From positions 620,001 through 684,000 of the forward strand of contig NZ_JACIEM010000003.1 of assembly GCF_014196845.1 (NCBI RefSeq): 64,000 nucleotides of DNA. The letters run 5' to 3'. Positions 46,744 through 55,528 of the stretch are shown in pieces. This DNA comes from Aurantimonas endophytica (GTDB taxonomy: Bacteria; Pseudomonadota; Alphaproteobacteria; Rhizobiales; Rhizobiaceae). Each line of letters starts with the position of its first letter. The first letter of the stretch is position 1. The notes beneath the pieces are model-generated. The model was not told the DNA's origin. It ran no database searches and saw nothing but the letters and a program-made list of their open reading frames with translations. The position numbers and the translations under genes were made by a program.

Positions 46744-46818
46744 GCGGGCGTAGCTCAGGGGTAGAGCACAACCTTGCCAAGGTTGGGGTCGAGGGTTCGA
46801 ATCCCTTCGCCCGCTCCA
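46744..46818 (+). tRNA. tRNA-Gly (anticodon GCC)
   Basis: A complete 75-nt cloverleaf starting GCGGGCG and ending TCCA. The D-arm is GCTCAGGGGTAGAGC, the anticodon loop TTGCCAA gives GCC (reads GGC/GGU), the T-loop is GGGTTCGAATCCC, and CCA is encoded. No integrase, att duplicate or mobile gene follows within 250 bp. Confidence 0.97.
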
Positions 46819-47076
46819 AATTTTCCAAGCAGTCAGAACTTCGAAGGCTTGTTTTCGGGCTTTTACGTCGAAGGCGATCACTCCGCCGTTGAACGGTTCC
46901 TTGCGTTCCGACGGGCTGGTTACACTTCGAACGCGATCGAGACGACGGTCGGCAAGGCCGGCGGGTTTGCCGACGCTTCGTTTCCCTGCCCTCCTCACCA
47001 TATCCTGTCGACCGAAAATTTCGCTCCGCCGCGCCGGCTTTGGCGCGGGTTAATGTTTTCTTAGAAGCTCGTCAGC

Positions 47077-49701
47077 ATGGGTGTGCTCGCTGAACGGCGA
47101 CCTCTGAAGAGAACATACTCCGTGGCGATTAGAGTTCCTCGATCGAATATCCCGGATGCATTCGTTCGCACCACGGCATTGGAGGGTCTCTATCGGCGCT
47201 GGCTCGCGGCCCGCGTCGGCGCTTTGCTGCCCCCTTACGAGGATGTCGCGCTCGGCAGTCTGGGTCAGGTGGCCGAACAGCTCGCCCTCATCGTCCAGGA
47301 CGCGAGCGGCGGATTCCAGATCGTGCGGTTCGGCGAGACATTCCGGAAATGGCTCGGCCAGGATGGCGCCGATATCTCGCTCGACGAGCTGAGACCGGAG
47401 TGCAAGCTGGCGCTGGGTCAGGTCATCACGACGGCGCTACGCCTTGGCGAGCCGGGTCGAACGCTGGCGCATGTCGTCAGCAATGGCATAGTCGAGACGT
47501 ATAACGTCGTGGCATTTCCCCTCGAAAGCCGTTGGGGCCCCCCGGTGATCCTTGCCTGCATGGAGGACCGCAACGAGCGCTACAGCCTCGTCGACACGAT
47601 GTTCGGCGCGACCGACGAAGGCATGCTCGCCTTGACGGCGATCCGCGACGACGAGGGACGACCCAGCGACTTCCAGATCATCTCTGTCAATGATGGCGCC
47701 TGCCGCCTGCTGCGCCGGACACAGGACAAGCTGCAGTGGAAGCGCCTGTCCGAAATCGACCTGATGCTGGAGGAGTACGGCGTCCTCGCCCATCTCCGGC
47801 AGTCGCTCGAGACGGGCGAGCGCCGGCAGTTCGAGATTTCCATTCCGGGCGAGGCGGCGACCCGCCACGTCAAGATCGGCGTCTCGCCGGTGCGCGATCT
47901 CCTGTCCGTCACCCTCACCGACATCGCCGAGGTCAAGGCGCGCGAAGCCTCGTTCCGGTTGCTGTTCGACAGCAATCCGGTGCCGATGTGGCTGTACGAC
48001 CCGTCGACGCTTTCCTTCCTGCAGGTCAACGATGCCGCCGTCCGGCACTACGGCTACAGCCGCGACGCCTTCCTGGGCATGTCGGTCCTCGACATCAGGC
48101 CGGCGGAAACGCGCGAAACTGCGCGAGCGGTCCTCGAGGGGATCCAGGAAGGCTATGAGGCCGAAGAGGCCTGGCGGCACGTCAAGGCGGACGGCTCGGA
48201 GATCCTCGTCTATCCCTATCTGCGGGTTCTCAGCGTCGATGAGCGACCGGCGGTGCTGGTGGCTGTCATGGACGTCACCGAACGCCGCAAGGCCGAGGCG
48301 CGCATCGCGCACATGGCCCATCACGACGCGCTCACCAACCTTCCCAACCGCGTCCTGTTCCGCGAGCGGCTGGACAGGGCGCTCGGCGGTATCCGGCAGC
48401 GGGACGAGAAGCTGGCGATCTTCTGCGTCGATCTCGATCACTTCAAGAGCGTCAACGACACGCTGGGCCATCCGATCGGTGACAAGCTGCTGCAGGCCGT
48501 CGCCGATCGCTTTCGCGACTGCCTGGGTGAGCGCGACATCGTCGCCCGTCTCGGCGGCGATGAGTTCGCGGTGATCCAGCCGGCGGTCAGCACGCCTGCG
48601 GAGGCCAGCATTCTGGCGCGCCGTCTGATCGAGGCGGTCAGCGCGCCCTACGAGATCGAGGGCCACCAGATCGTCATCGGCACCAGTATCGGTATCGCCT
48701 TGGCGCCGGGCGATGGCAACGAACCCGACGTCCTGTTGAAGAACGCCGATGTGGCGCTCTATCGGGCCAAGGCCGACGGGCGCAACACGTTCCATTTCTT
48801 CGAGCAGGGGATGGACTCGCGGCTGAGAGCCCGACGCGCGCTGGATCTCGACCTGCGCAACGCCATGGCCGCCGGCGAGTTCGAACTGTATTACCAGCCG
48901 GTGATCACCGCCCGATCGAGCACCGTCAGCGGCTTCGAGGCGCTGATGCGCTGGCATCACCGCGAGCGCGGAATGGTCTCGCCGGCAGAGTTCATTCCCA
49001 TGGCCGAGGAGATCGGCCTGATCGTGCCGCTCGGTGAATGGGCGTTGCTGCAGGCGTGCAGGGAGGCCGCGACCTGGCCGGCAGGCCTCACCATCGCGGT
49101 GAACCTCTCGCCGGTTCAGTTCAAGAGCCGCAATCTCGTGCCGGCCGTGATCAACGCCCTCACCTCGTCCGGGCTGGCGGCCAGTCGGCTCGAGCTTGAG
49201 ATAACCGAGTCGGTCCTGTTGCAGGAGAGCGAGGTCAATCTTGCCACGCTGCATCAGTTGCGAGAGCTCGGCGTGCACATCTCCATGGACGATTTCGGCA
49301 CGGGCTACTCGTCTCTCGGCTATCTGCGGCAATTCCCCTTCGACAAGATCAAGATCGATCAGTCCTTCATCAAGGAGCTTGCCGAAAATCCCCAGGACGC
49401 CGCCATCGTGCGCGCCGTGACGGGGCTGGGCATCAGCCTGGGCATGACGATCACCGCCGAAGGCGTCGAGACGCAATTCCAGTTCGATCGGCTTCGCCTG
49501 GAGGGATGCACCGAAGTCCAGGGTTACCTCTTCAGCCCGCCCAGACCGGCCAGCGCGCTGGGACCGTTCCTGACCGGTCGCCAGATGACCGAGCTTTCCG
49601 ATGCCAGACCCGCGATCCTGGCCATCGTGCCTAACGAGGCCCCTGGGGCGGAACTTTCGTCGCTTCGGCTCCCGCCTCGCATGGACCAACTCGTCTCGTA
49701 G
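47077..49701 (+). CDS. PAS-GGDEF-EAL c-di-GMP signalling protein
   Basis: An 874-residue predicted cytoplasmic signalling protein without membrane segments. An uncharacterised PAS-like N-terminal part (about 1-270) with LALIVQDASGGFQIVRFGE precedes a typical PAS domain (about 300-410, FRLLFDSNPVPMWLYDP). The GGDEF domain has an intact GGDEF motif near residue 493, and the EAL domain keeps FEALMRW near 619 and DDFGTGYSSLGYL. Both catalytic motifs look functional, so synthesis, breakdown or both of c-di-GMP are possible. It stands alone, 258 bp after tRNA-Gly. Confidence 0.94.
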   Translation: MGVLAERRPLKRTYSVAIRVPRSNIPDAFVRTTALEGLYRRWLAARVGALLPPYEDVALGSLGQVAEQLALIVQDASGGFQIVRFGETFRKWLGQDGADISLDELRPECKLALGQVITTALRLGEPGRTLAHVVSNGIVETYNVVAFPLESRWGPPVILACMEDRNERYSLVDTMFGATDEGMLALTAIRDDEGRPSDFQIISVNDGACRLLRRTQDKLQWKRLSEIDLMLEEYGVLAHLRQSLETGERRQFEISIPGEAATRHVKIGVSPVRDLLSVTLTDIAEVKAREASFRLLFDSNPVPMWLYDPSTLSFLQVNDAAVRHYGYSRDAFLGMSVLDIRPAETRETARAVLEGIQEGYEAEEAWRHVKADGSEILVYPYLRVLSVDERPAVLVAVMDVTERRKAEARIAHMAHHDALTNLPNRVLFRERLDRALGGIRQRDEKLAIFCVDLDHFKSVNDTLGHPIGDKLLQAVADRFRDCLGERDIVARLGGDEFAVIQPAVSTPAEASILARRLIEAVSAPYEIEGHQIVIGTSIGIALAPGDGNEPDVLLKNADVALYRAKADGRNTFHFFEQGMDSRLRARRALDLDLRNAMAAGEFELYYQPVITARSSTVSGFEALMRWHHRERGMVSPAEFIPMAEEIGLIVPLGEWALLQACREAATWPAGLTIAVNLSPVQFKSRNLVPAVINALTSSGLAASRLELEITESVLLQESEVNLATLHQLRELGVHISMDDFGTGYSSLGYLRQFPFDKIKIDQSFIKELAENPQDAAIVRAVTGLGISLGMTITAEGVETQFQFDRLRLEGCTEVQGYLFSPPRPASALGPFLTGRQMTELSDARPAILAIVPNEAPGAELSSLRLPPRMDQLVS

Positions 49702-49890
49702 GTCCCGTTCGAGGCGCGGTTCGGCGGAGCGGCGACCCACGACTTCCGATCCCCGATTGTCGAAGCTCGGATCGCCGGAGGGTCGCTCTGCCCGCTGATA
49801 TATTCTCCGAGACTCGAACTCGCTCGTCCGATCGAGCCCACCCTGTCCGAAATGGCAGTCAGGCAGGCCTGCCTCGCTGCCGCACCGGCT

Positions 49891-50145
49891 TCACTTCCTC
49901 GGCGTGACGTCGTCCACCTCGGTCTCCGGCCGGTCGCCGCCATCGGCGACTTCCTCGTGCCATTGGCCGTCGGCCGTCTCGTAGCTGATACCGCGGGTCT
50001 CGCCGGCGAGGCGCTGGCGCTCGGCCGCGTCCTTGGCGGCGGCGAGTGCGGTGTCGTGGTCACCGAAGGTTTCGGAAAACACGTCGCCGACCTTGTAGGC
50101 CCAGCCGCCATCGTGCTCGACGATCAGGTAATGCAGTTCGCTCAT
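49891..50145 (-). CDS. DUF2188 protein
   Basis: An 84-residue acidic protein matching DUF2188: HYLIVEHDGGWAYKVGDVFSETFGDHDTALAAAKDAA, the family core, followed by WHEEV. DUF2188 domains are small, wide-spread and of unknown function; the pattern (G-W-x-V-x-x-x-x, then aromatic-spaced alpha helix) is the usual one. A single gene between the PAS-GGDEF-EAL gene, which it converges on across 189 bp, and the phosphopantetheinyl transferase. Confidence 0.9.
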   Translation of the reverse strand: MSELHYLIVEHDGGWAYKVGDVFSETFGDHDTALAAAKDAAERQRLAGETRGISYETADGQWHEEVADGGDRPETEVDDVTPRK

Positions 50146-50365
50146 AGGGTCGGCCTTTCATCTGCCTGTGGAGCCCGCAAAACGTCGCGAGCGGGGCGCC
50201 CGTTCCGCCGCCGCCTCGCCATCGGGCTCGTGCCTCACCATATCAGCGCGATGAGCCGACCACGTCATACCGCCTGCCCATGTCCCGCACGCTGATCCTC
50301 GCCGGCCTGGCGCCGGTCCTCAGCATGGTCCTGTCGTTGCCGTTCTGGCGGCTCGGTCGCTGACC

Positions 50366-51160
50366 GTGCCGGTGCCGTCCCTGCCAGGGCCGCTTCCTGG
50401 CCAAATTGATGTCTGGCTCGGCTTCCTCGCCGACGTGCCGGCGACGCTGGATACTGCCTATGAGCGCCTGCTCGATGCCGGCGAACGCCTGCGCCACCAG
50501 CGCTACAAGGTCGAGGGCGCACGCCGCGAGTACCTGGTCGGCCGGGCGATGGTGCGCACCGTCCTGTCGCGCTACGCCCCGACCGCCCCCGCCGACTGGC
50601 GCTTCGAGGCCAACCAATACGGCCGGCCGGCCATCGTCGGCGCGGCGCCCGGGCTCGTCTTCAACCTTTCCCACACGCGCGGGCTGGCCGCGCTCGCCGT
50701 GTCGCGCGACTGCGATCTCGGCATCGATGTCGAGCGCGCCGATCGGCCGAGCGCCACGCATGATCTCGCCGGCCGATATTTCTCGCCCACCGAGGCAGAA
50801 TTCGTCCGCGCCGGCGGCGCCATGCTGGCCGAGCGTTTCTTCGCCGTCTGGACGCTCAAAGAAGCCTATATCAAAGCCCGCGGCATGGGGCTTGCCCTGC
50901 CGCTCGACGGCTTCTCCTACGACCTGGCGGGGACCGAGCCGACCATCACCTTCCACGATTCCTGCCCGGACGATCCGGCGCGCTGGCGTTTCTGGCGTGG
51001 CGGGGTGTCGGGCACCCACCGGCTCGCCCTTGCGGTCTCGCCCGGCGCCGCCGGCGCCGACGTCCAATTCCGCCGCATCGTGCCGCTCACCGGCTTCGAC
51101 GAATCGCTGACGCCCGCTCCCGTCACGCTCGACGCGCCGGCCGGCGGGCGCACGGCGTGA
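50366..51160 (+). CDS. 4'-phosphopantetheinyl transferase, Sfp type
   Basis: A 264-residue Sfp-type enzyme that puts the 4'-phosphopantetheine arm from CoA on carrier-protein serines. Motifs: GRPAIVGAAPGLVFNLSHTRG (P1/P2 region), LGIDVERADR with the Mg-binding Asp/Glu (about residues 112-121), and FFAVWTLKEAYIKARGMGL (P3). No NRPS, PKS or siderophore gene cluster is in this window, so the acceptor is elsewhere. Start is GTG at 50366, and the gene overlaps the phosphoesterase by 4 bp (GTGA). Confidence 0.92.
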   Translation: MPVPSLPGPLPGQIDVWLGFLADVPATLDTAYERLLDAGERLRHQRYKVEGARREYLVGRAMVRTVLSRYAPTAPADWRFEANQYGRPAIVGAAPGLVFNLSHTRGLAALAVSRDCDLGIDVERADRPSATHDLAGRYFSPTEAEFVRAGGAMLAERFFAVWTLKEAYIKARGMGLALPLDGFSYDLAGTEPTITFHDSCPDDPARWRFWRGGVSGTHRLALAVSPGAAGADVQFRRIVPLTGFDESLTPAPVTLDAPAGGRTA

Positions 51161-51969
51161 AGCTCTTCGCCGTCGCCGACCTGCATCTCGGCCATCCCGC
51201 CAATCGCGAGGCGATCCACGCCATCGAGGCGCGCCCAGACGACTGGCTGATCCTCGCCGGCGACGTCGGCGAGACCGAGCGGCATCTCGATCTCGCCATC
51301 GACGCGCTGCAGGACAAATTCCGCCAGCTGGTGTGGGTGCCGGGCAATCACGAGCTCTGGGCCGTCGCCTCGCATGGCACGCCGCTGAAGGGCGAGGCGC
51401 GCTACGAGCGCTTCGTCGAGCGCTGCCGCGAACGCGGCGTGCTGACTCCAGAGGACGATTACCCCGTCATCGTCGTGGACGGCACCAGGGTGCGCATCGT
51501 GCCGATGTTCCTGCTCTACGACTATTCCTTCCGGCCGGCGCACGTCGCGCTGGAATCGGCCGTCGCCTGGGCGCGCGAGGCAGGTCTTCGCTGCGCCGAC
51601 GAGAGCCTGCTGCTCGCCGCTCCGCATGCCAGCCGCGGCGACTGGTGCGCCGCCCGCGTCGCCGCCACCGAGGCGCGCCTCGGCGGACTCGACACGGCGA
51701 TCCCCAACGTCCTCGTCAATCACTGGCCGCTGCGTCAGGAGCTTGCCCGGCTGCCGCGTATCCCGCGCTTCTCGATCTGGTGCGGCACGACGCGCACCGA
51801 GGACTGGCACACCCGCTACAACGCCCGCGCGGTGGTTTCCGGCCATCTCCACATGCCGTCCTCGCGGCAGATCGACGGCGTCGCCTTCGAGGAGGTCTCC
51901 TTCGGCTACCCCAAGCAGTGGCGCGGCCGGCGCGAGCCCGACGCGGCGCTGCGCCGGATCAGGGTGTGA
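51157..51969 (+). CDS. Metallophosphoesterase (calcineurin-like)
   Basis: A 270-residue calcineurin-like phosphoesterase. The five metal motifs are visible: D-x-H in VADLHLGH, GDVGETER, GNHELW, VNHWPLR and GHLHMPSS. Substrate not known. It starts with GTG, overlapping the phosphopantetheinyl transferase stop by 4 bp, so they are translated together. Coupling to a PPTase raises the idea of clearing 3'-phosphoadenosine phosphate or another CoA-derived by-product, but this is pure inference. Confidence 0.9.
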   Translation: MKLFAVADLHLGHPANREAIHAIEARPDDWLILAGDVGETERHLDLAIDALQDKFRQLVWVPGNHELWAVASHGTPLKGEARYERFVERCRERGVLTPEDDYPVIVVDGTRVRIVPMFLLYDYSFRPAHVALESAVAWAREAGLRCADESLLLAAPHASRGDWCAARVAATEARLGGLDTAIPNVLVNHWPLRQELARLPRIPRFSIWCGTTRTEDWHTRYNARAVVSGHLHMPSSRQIDGVAFEEVSFGYPKQWRGRREPDAALRRIRV

Positions 51970-52129
51970 TCTCACGGCCACCCCTCGGCGCCAGGGCGCC
52001 CGTCAGCAAATGCTACAGGACCGCTCTCTCGGGCGGGTAACGGTGGCAACTTGCCCGTCCCTTCAGTAGCCTTGGGACCGCCTGTCGGGGCTACCCGAGA
52101 GAGAAAGAGGCCGGCACATAACGCAGCCC

Positions 52130-52160
52130 TTGACTTAGAGTGCACTCGAAGGGGTAGCTG
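52130..52160 (+). promoter_or_regulatory. MerR-type promoter/operator before merR
   Basis: A -35 TTGACT (52130-52135) and -10-like TAGCTG (52155-52160) are separated by 19 bp, the long spacer of MerR-activated promoters. An 18-bp near-perfect palindrome, CTTAGAGTGCACTCGAAG, sits at 52134-52151 in that spacer; its central 10 bp are fully symmetrical. It lies 29 bp before the merR ATG, so the gene is probably autoregulated and co-transcribed with its partner. Confidence 0.8.
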
Positions 52161-52188
52161 TATCCGCGTCGTGACGAGAAAGGGACCC

Positions 52189-52620
52189 ATGAAGATCGGC
52201 GAGCTCGCAAGGCGGTCTGGTTTGTCGGCCCACACGCTTCGCTATTATGAGCGGATCGGGCTGCTTCCCTATGCTGATCGTGACCGCTCGGGACAGCGGG
52301 ACTACGACGCAGCCATCCTGACGTGGATCGAATTTCTCGGCCGCCTGAAAACGACCGGCATGCCGATCAGCCAGATGCTGCGCTACGCGGCGCTCCGTGC
52401 GGAAGGCGACGTGACCGGACCGGCGCGCCGGCAGATGCTCGAAGAACATCGCGAGCGTGTCCGAGCCCATGTCGCCGAACTGCAGGCCTGCCTTCTCGTC
52501 CTCGATACCAAGATCGCTGGCTATCCCGGCGGTATCAAGGAGACCAAAGACCATGACGCATCACCAGGCAGAAGACGAAAGCCGCTTCGAGCGCGGGCAG
52601 AAGGCGCTCTCACGGATTGA
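52189..52620 (+). CDS. MerR family transcriptional regulator
   Basis: A 143-residue MerR regulator. The winged HTH is at the N-terminus: MKIGELARRSGLSAHTLRYYERIGLLP, then RDYDAAILTWIEFLGRLKTTGMPI, and a coiled coil (REHRERVRAHVAELQACLLVL-like) follows to about residue 120. It has no cysteine cluster typical of metal sensors, apart from one Cys, and resembles the AdhR/YyxD/NmlR-like group that senses aldehydes or oxidants. It overlaps the next gene by 68 bp. Start ATG 52189 follows the operator described above. Confidence 0.92.
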   Translation: MKIGELARRSGLSAHTLRYYERIGLLPYADRDRSGQRDYDAAILTWIEFLGRLKTTGMPISQMLRYAALRAEGDVTGPARRQMLEEHRERVRAHVAELQACLLVLDTKIAGYPGGIKETKDHDASPGRRRKPLRARAEGALTD

Positions 52621-52978
52621 CGGCAAAGGCGGCGAGAAGGTCGTCGCTTCCCTGGCCGACATAGCCCCGGATTTCGCGCGATACCTGATCGAGTTCCCGT
52701 TCGGCGACATCTACTGCCGGCCCGGGCTTGATCTGCGCAGTCGCGAGATTGCAACCATCGCAGCGCTCACGGCCCTTGGTAACGCTGCCCCGCAGCTCAA
52801 GGTGCATGTCGAAGCCGGCCTCAATGTCGGGCTGACCCGCACCGAGATCGTCGAGGTCATCATGCAGATGGCCGTCTATGCCGGCTTCCCCGCCGCTCTC
52901 AACGGCCTCTTTGCGGCCAAGGAGGTGTTCGCCCTTCACGAAGAAGGGTCCGGCACGGAAGACATAGCGAGAAGCTGA
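52553..52978 (+). CDS. Carboxymuconolactone decarboxylase family protein
   Basis: A 141-residue CMD/AhpD-fold protein. The core RPGLDLRSREIATIAALTALGNAAPQLKVHVEAGLNVGLTRTEIVEV (about residues 63-109) keeps the conserved His but lacks the CxxC of AhpD, so peroxidase reductase activity is unlikely. Probably a gamma-carboxymuconolactone decarboxylase-like enzyme of unknown substrate. The start ATG 52553 has AAGGAG upstream. Its first 68 bp lie inside merR, and the pair is controlled by the MerR operator, so it is the likely target gene. Confidence 0.9.
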   Translation: MTHHQAEDESRFERGQKALSRIDGKGGEKVVASLADIAPDFARYLIEFPFGDIYCRPGLDLRSREIATIAALTALGNAAPQLKVHVEAGLNVGLTRTEIVEVIMQMAVYAGFPAALNGLFAAKEVFALHEEGSGTEDIARS

Positions 52979-52990
52979 CACCAAACGACT

Positions 52991-53023
52991 GTGGCGGGCG
53001 CCGCAGGCCCGAGGCCCCCGCCA
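52991..53023 (+). terminator. Possible terminator after the CMD gene
   Basis: A GTGGCGGG / CCCGCCAC inverted repeat (from 52991 to about 53023) 13 bp after the stop, but no T-run follows. Weak. Confidence 0.4.
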
Positions 53024-53146
53024 CCTCATCCGTCGCCGATCCGGGGTAGATCTTTCGCTTCCCCGGCGAAACCCGAGCAATCCATGCGTCGTCCGCGTCC
53101 GGCCGCCTCCCTATCTCTGGGCCTGACACCATCCTCGGAGACATCC

Positions 53147-54352
53147 ATGTCGCAGATCACCATGGCCGGCCGCCCCGGCGGCGCCGTGAGCCCCGCCGTC
53201 TGGGTCGCCCTCGGCCTCGGCCTCATCGGTGCGCTCGGGCTTGGCCTCGGCCAGAGCCCGCGCATCGCGGCGCTCTTCGTCGTCGGCGGCGCCTTCGGCC
53301 TCGTCCTCTACCACGCCGCCTTCGGCTTCACCTCGGCCTGGCGCAACTTCATCCGCGATGGTCGCGGCCGCGGCCTGCGTGCGCAGATGGTCATGCTGGC
53401 CATTGCCGTCGCGCTGTTCTTCCCGGCGCTCGCCGCCGGCAGCCTGTTCGGCCAGGAGGTATCGGGCTTCGTCTCGCCCGTCGGCATCCCGGTACTCGTC
53501 GGCGCCTTCATTTTCGGCATCGGCATGCAGCTCGGCGGCGGCTGTGCCTCCGGCACGCTCTACACCGCCGGCGGCGGCAATGCCCGCATGCTGATCACGC
53601 TGGTCTTCTTCATCGTCGGCTCGCTGCTCGCGACGATCCATTTCGACTGGTGGATGGCGCTGCCTTCCTTCGAGCCGATCTCGGTCGTCGAGACCTTCGG
53701 CGCGCCACTCGGCATCGTTTTGTCCTTTGCGCTCTTCGCGGTGATCGCGGCGGTGACGATCCTCGTCGAGAAGCGCCGGCATGGCGGGCTGGAGCAGGCC
53801 GAGCCGACCAAGCGCCAAGGCCTTGCGCGCTTTGCCCGCGGCCCCTGGCCGCTGGTCGCCGGCGCCGTCGCGCTGGCGCTGCTCAACTTCGCCACGCTGG
53901 CGCTGGCCGGCCGACCCTGGGGCATCACCTCGGCCTTCGCGCTGTGGGGCGCCAAGCTGTCGCAGTTCGTCGGCGTTGAGCCGTCGGCCTGGTTCTACTG
54001 GCAGCAGCCGGCCAACGCGACGGCGCTCGCCGGGAACATCTTTGCCGACATCACCTCGGTGATGAATTTCGGCATCATCCTCGGGGCCCTGCTCGCCTCG
54101 GCGCTGGCCGGCCGCTTCGCGCCGAACTTTTCCATCCCGAAGCGCTCGGTGCTGGCGGCGGTGGTCGGCGGGCTGCTGCTGGGCTACGGCGCCCGCATCG
54201 CCTTCGGCTGCAATATCGGCGCCTATTTCGGCGGCATCGCCTCGGGCAGCCTGCATGGCTGGCTGTGGCTGGTCGCGGCCTTCGCCGGCTCGACCCTCGG
54301 CGTCCGGCTGCGGCCGTTCTTCTTCGCCGGAGAAGGCCCCAAGGACGCCTGA
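53147..54352 (+). CDS. YeeE/YedE family sulfur-compound transporter
   Basis: A 401-residue integral membrane protein with about 9-10 membrane segments, of the YeeE/YedE (TsuA) family. Conserved cysteines sit in GGGCASGTLY near residue 133 and in AFGCNIGAYFGG near 354; in characterised members such cysteines help move thiosulfate by thiol relay. YedE/YeeE proteins import thiosulfate or related sulfur compounds. It is not in the cys operon and has no tusA/sirA-like neighbour here. The ATG at 53147 follows GGAG. A strong terminator lies 27 bp downstream. Confidence 0.9.
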   Translation: MSQITMAGRPGGAVSPAVWVALGLGLIGALGLGLGQSPRIAALFVVGGAFGLVLYHAAFGFTSAWRNFIRDGRGRGLRAQMVMLAIAVALFFPALAAGSLFGQEVSGFVSPVGIPVLVGAFIFGIGMQLGGGCASGTLYTAGGGNARMLITLVFFIVGSLLATIHFDWWMALPSFEPISVVETFGAPLGIVLSFALFAVIAAVTILVEKRRHGGLEQAEPTKRQGLARFARGPWPLVAGAVALALLNFATLALAGRPWGITSAFALWGAKLSQFVGVEPSAWFYWQQPANATALAGNIFADITSVMNFGIILGALLASALAGRFAPNFSIPKRSVLAAVVGGLLLGYGARIAFGCNIGAYFGGIASGSLHGWLWLVAAFAGSTLGVRLRPFFFAGEGPKDA

Positions 54353-54378
54353 CCCTCAAGTCCGATCGGACGACCCGG

Positions 54379-54410
54379 AAGCCGCCGCGATCTCTCGCGG
54401 CGGCTTTTTT
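54379..54410 (+). terminator. Terminator of the YeeE/YedE gene
   Basis: A perfect 12-bp stem (AAGCCGCCGCGA 54379-54390 with its complement 54395-54406), a 4-nt loop and six T residues. Very strong intrinsic terminator. Confidence 0.92.
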
Positions 54411-54507
54411 ATTTCCTGAATCCAAGGAATCCAGTCCTCTCCGGCCGCGCCCTTCGTCCCCTCTCCAGACTCCGCTTGACTCTCCCACGGCCCTCTGGAA
54501 TCCATAG

Positions 54508-54522
54508 GAACATATCCGGAAC
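54508..54522 (+). promoter_or_regulatory. SOS (LexA) box before imuA-imuB-dnaE2
   Basis: GAAC-N7-GAAC, the alphaproteobacterial LexA direct repeat, is found exactly: GAAC at 54508-54511, seven bases, GAAC at 54519-54522. It is 56 bp before the imuA ATG. It matches expectations for a DNA-damage-induced cassette. Confidence 0.85.
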
Positions 54523-54577
54523 AAACCTCTTGCCGAGGCGGAACGGCCGCAAACCCCTGCGGGCGAAGGAGAATCCT

Positions 54578-55528
54578 ATGGCCTCGACCGATCTGTCCTC
54601 GCTGTACCGCGCCGGGGGTGCCGCCGCTGCGCGTCCGCCCGGCGCCGGCAGCGTTTCTAGGAATCATGCCCTTGCCGGGCTCAAGGCGCGTATTGCGGCG
54701 ATCGAGGGCGAGCCGGTCTGCCGGCTGGAAAACCCGGACGGCGGCGGGCAGGGCCAGGTGGCGCGGCGCAGCGCGCTGGCGCTCACCTCGCTCGGCTGCC
54801 CCGAGGCGGACGCCGCGCTCGGCGGCGGCTTTCCCGCCACCGGCCTCAGCGAGATCCATCTCGACGAGACGCGCGACGGCGGCACGCTGTCGGGCTTCGC
54901 CCTCGCACTTGCCATCCGCTTCGGCGCCCGGCCCGGCCGGCCGCTGCTGTGGATCGGCGACGCCCTTGCCTTTGCCGAGGCGGGCCTGCCCTACGGGCCG
55001 GGGCTCGCCGGCTTCGGCCTCGACCCGGCCTCGCTCTGCCTGGTGCGCACGAAGCGGCTGGAGGAAGCCGCCTGGGCCGCCGAGGAGGCCGCTGCCTCCC
55101 CGTCCTTGGCGATGGCGATCCTCGAGATCCGCGGCAATCCGGCCCGGCTGGGGCTGGAAGGCACGCGGCGCCTGCATCTGCGGGCGAGAGCCGCCGGCCT
55201 GCCGCTGCTGCTCCTGCGCCAGAGCGCCCGGGCCGAGGCCACCGCCGCGCCGCTGCGGCTGCGCATCCGGCCGGGACCCGCCGCGCCCGTCGCCGATCTC
55301 GCCGGCGAGAAGCGGCTGATCGGCGATCCGGTGTTTGCCGTCGCGGTGGAAAAATCCCGCGCCGGCCGTCCCCACGATGTTCTCCTGGAGTGGAAATCCG
55401 ATGAGCGACGTTTCGATGCCGGGGAGCCGGCGGCCGCGCTTTCTCGCCGTGTCGCTGCCGAAACTGTCGACCGACCGGATCCGGCGCGCGCGGATGGGGC
55501 GGTTCTGGCGCTCCGACGCGCGGGCTGA
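54578..55528 (+). CDS. imuA: ImuA, RecA-like factor of SOS mutagenesis
   Basis: A 316-residue RecA-fold protein (SulA-like/ImuA family) of the ImuA-ImuB-DnaE2 translesion cassette. The core GGFPATGLSEIHLDETRDGGTLSGFALALAIR (about residues 87-118) resembles a degenerate P-loop. PLLWIGDALAFAEAGLPYGPGL and LLLLRQSARAEATAAPLRLRI follow. It binds RecA/ImuB in studied species. AAGGAG precedes the ATG. It overlaps imuB by 128 bp. Confidence 0.92.
   Translation: MASTDLSSLYRAGGAAAARPPGAGSVSRNHALAGLKARIAAIEGEPVCRLENPDGGGQGQVARRSALALTSLGCPEADAALGGGFPATGLSEIHLDETRDGGTLSGFALALAIRFGARPGRPLLWIGDALAFAEAGLPYGPGLAGFGLDPASLCLVRTKRLEEAAWAAEEAAASPSLAMAILEIRGNPARLGLEGTRRLHLRARAAGLPLLLLRQSARAEATAAPLRLRIRPGPAAPVADLAGEKRLIGDPVFAVAVEKSRAGRPHDVLLEWKSDERRFDAGEPAAALSRRVAAETVDRPDPARADGAVLALRRAG

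Noticed and set aside
46744-47076. tRNA-Gly as an integration site
   Set aside because: No duplicated tRNA 3' end, integrase or mobile gene follows; the next gene is an ordinary signalling protein.
53024-53146. A riboswitch upstream of the YeeE/YedE gene
   Set aside because: No conserved element could be recognised in the 120 bp.
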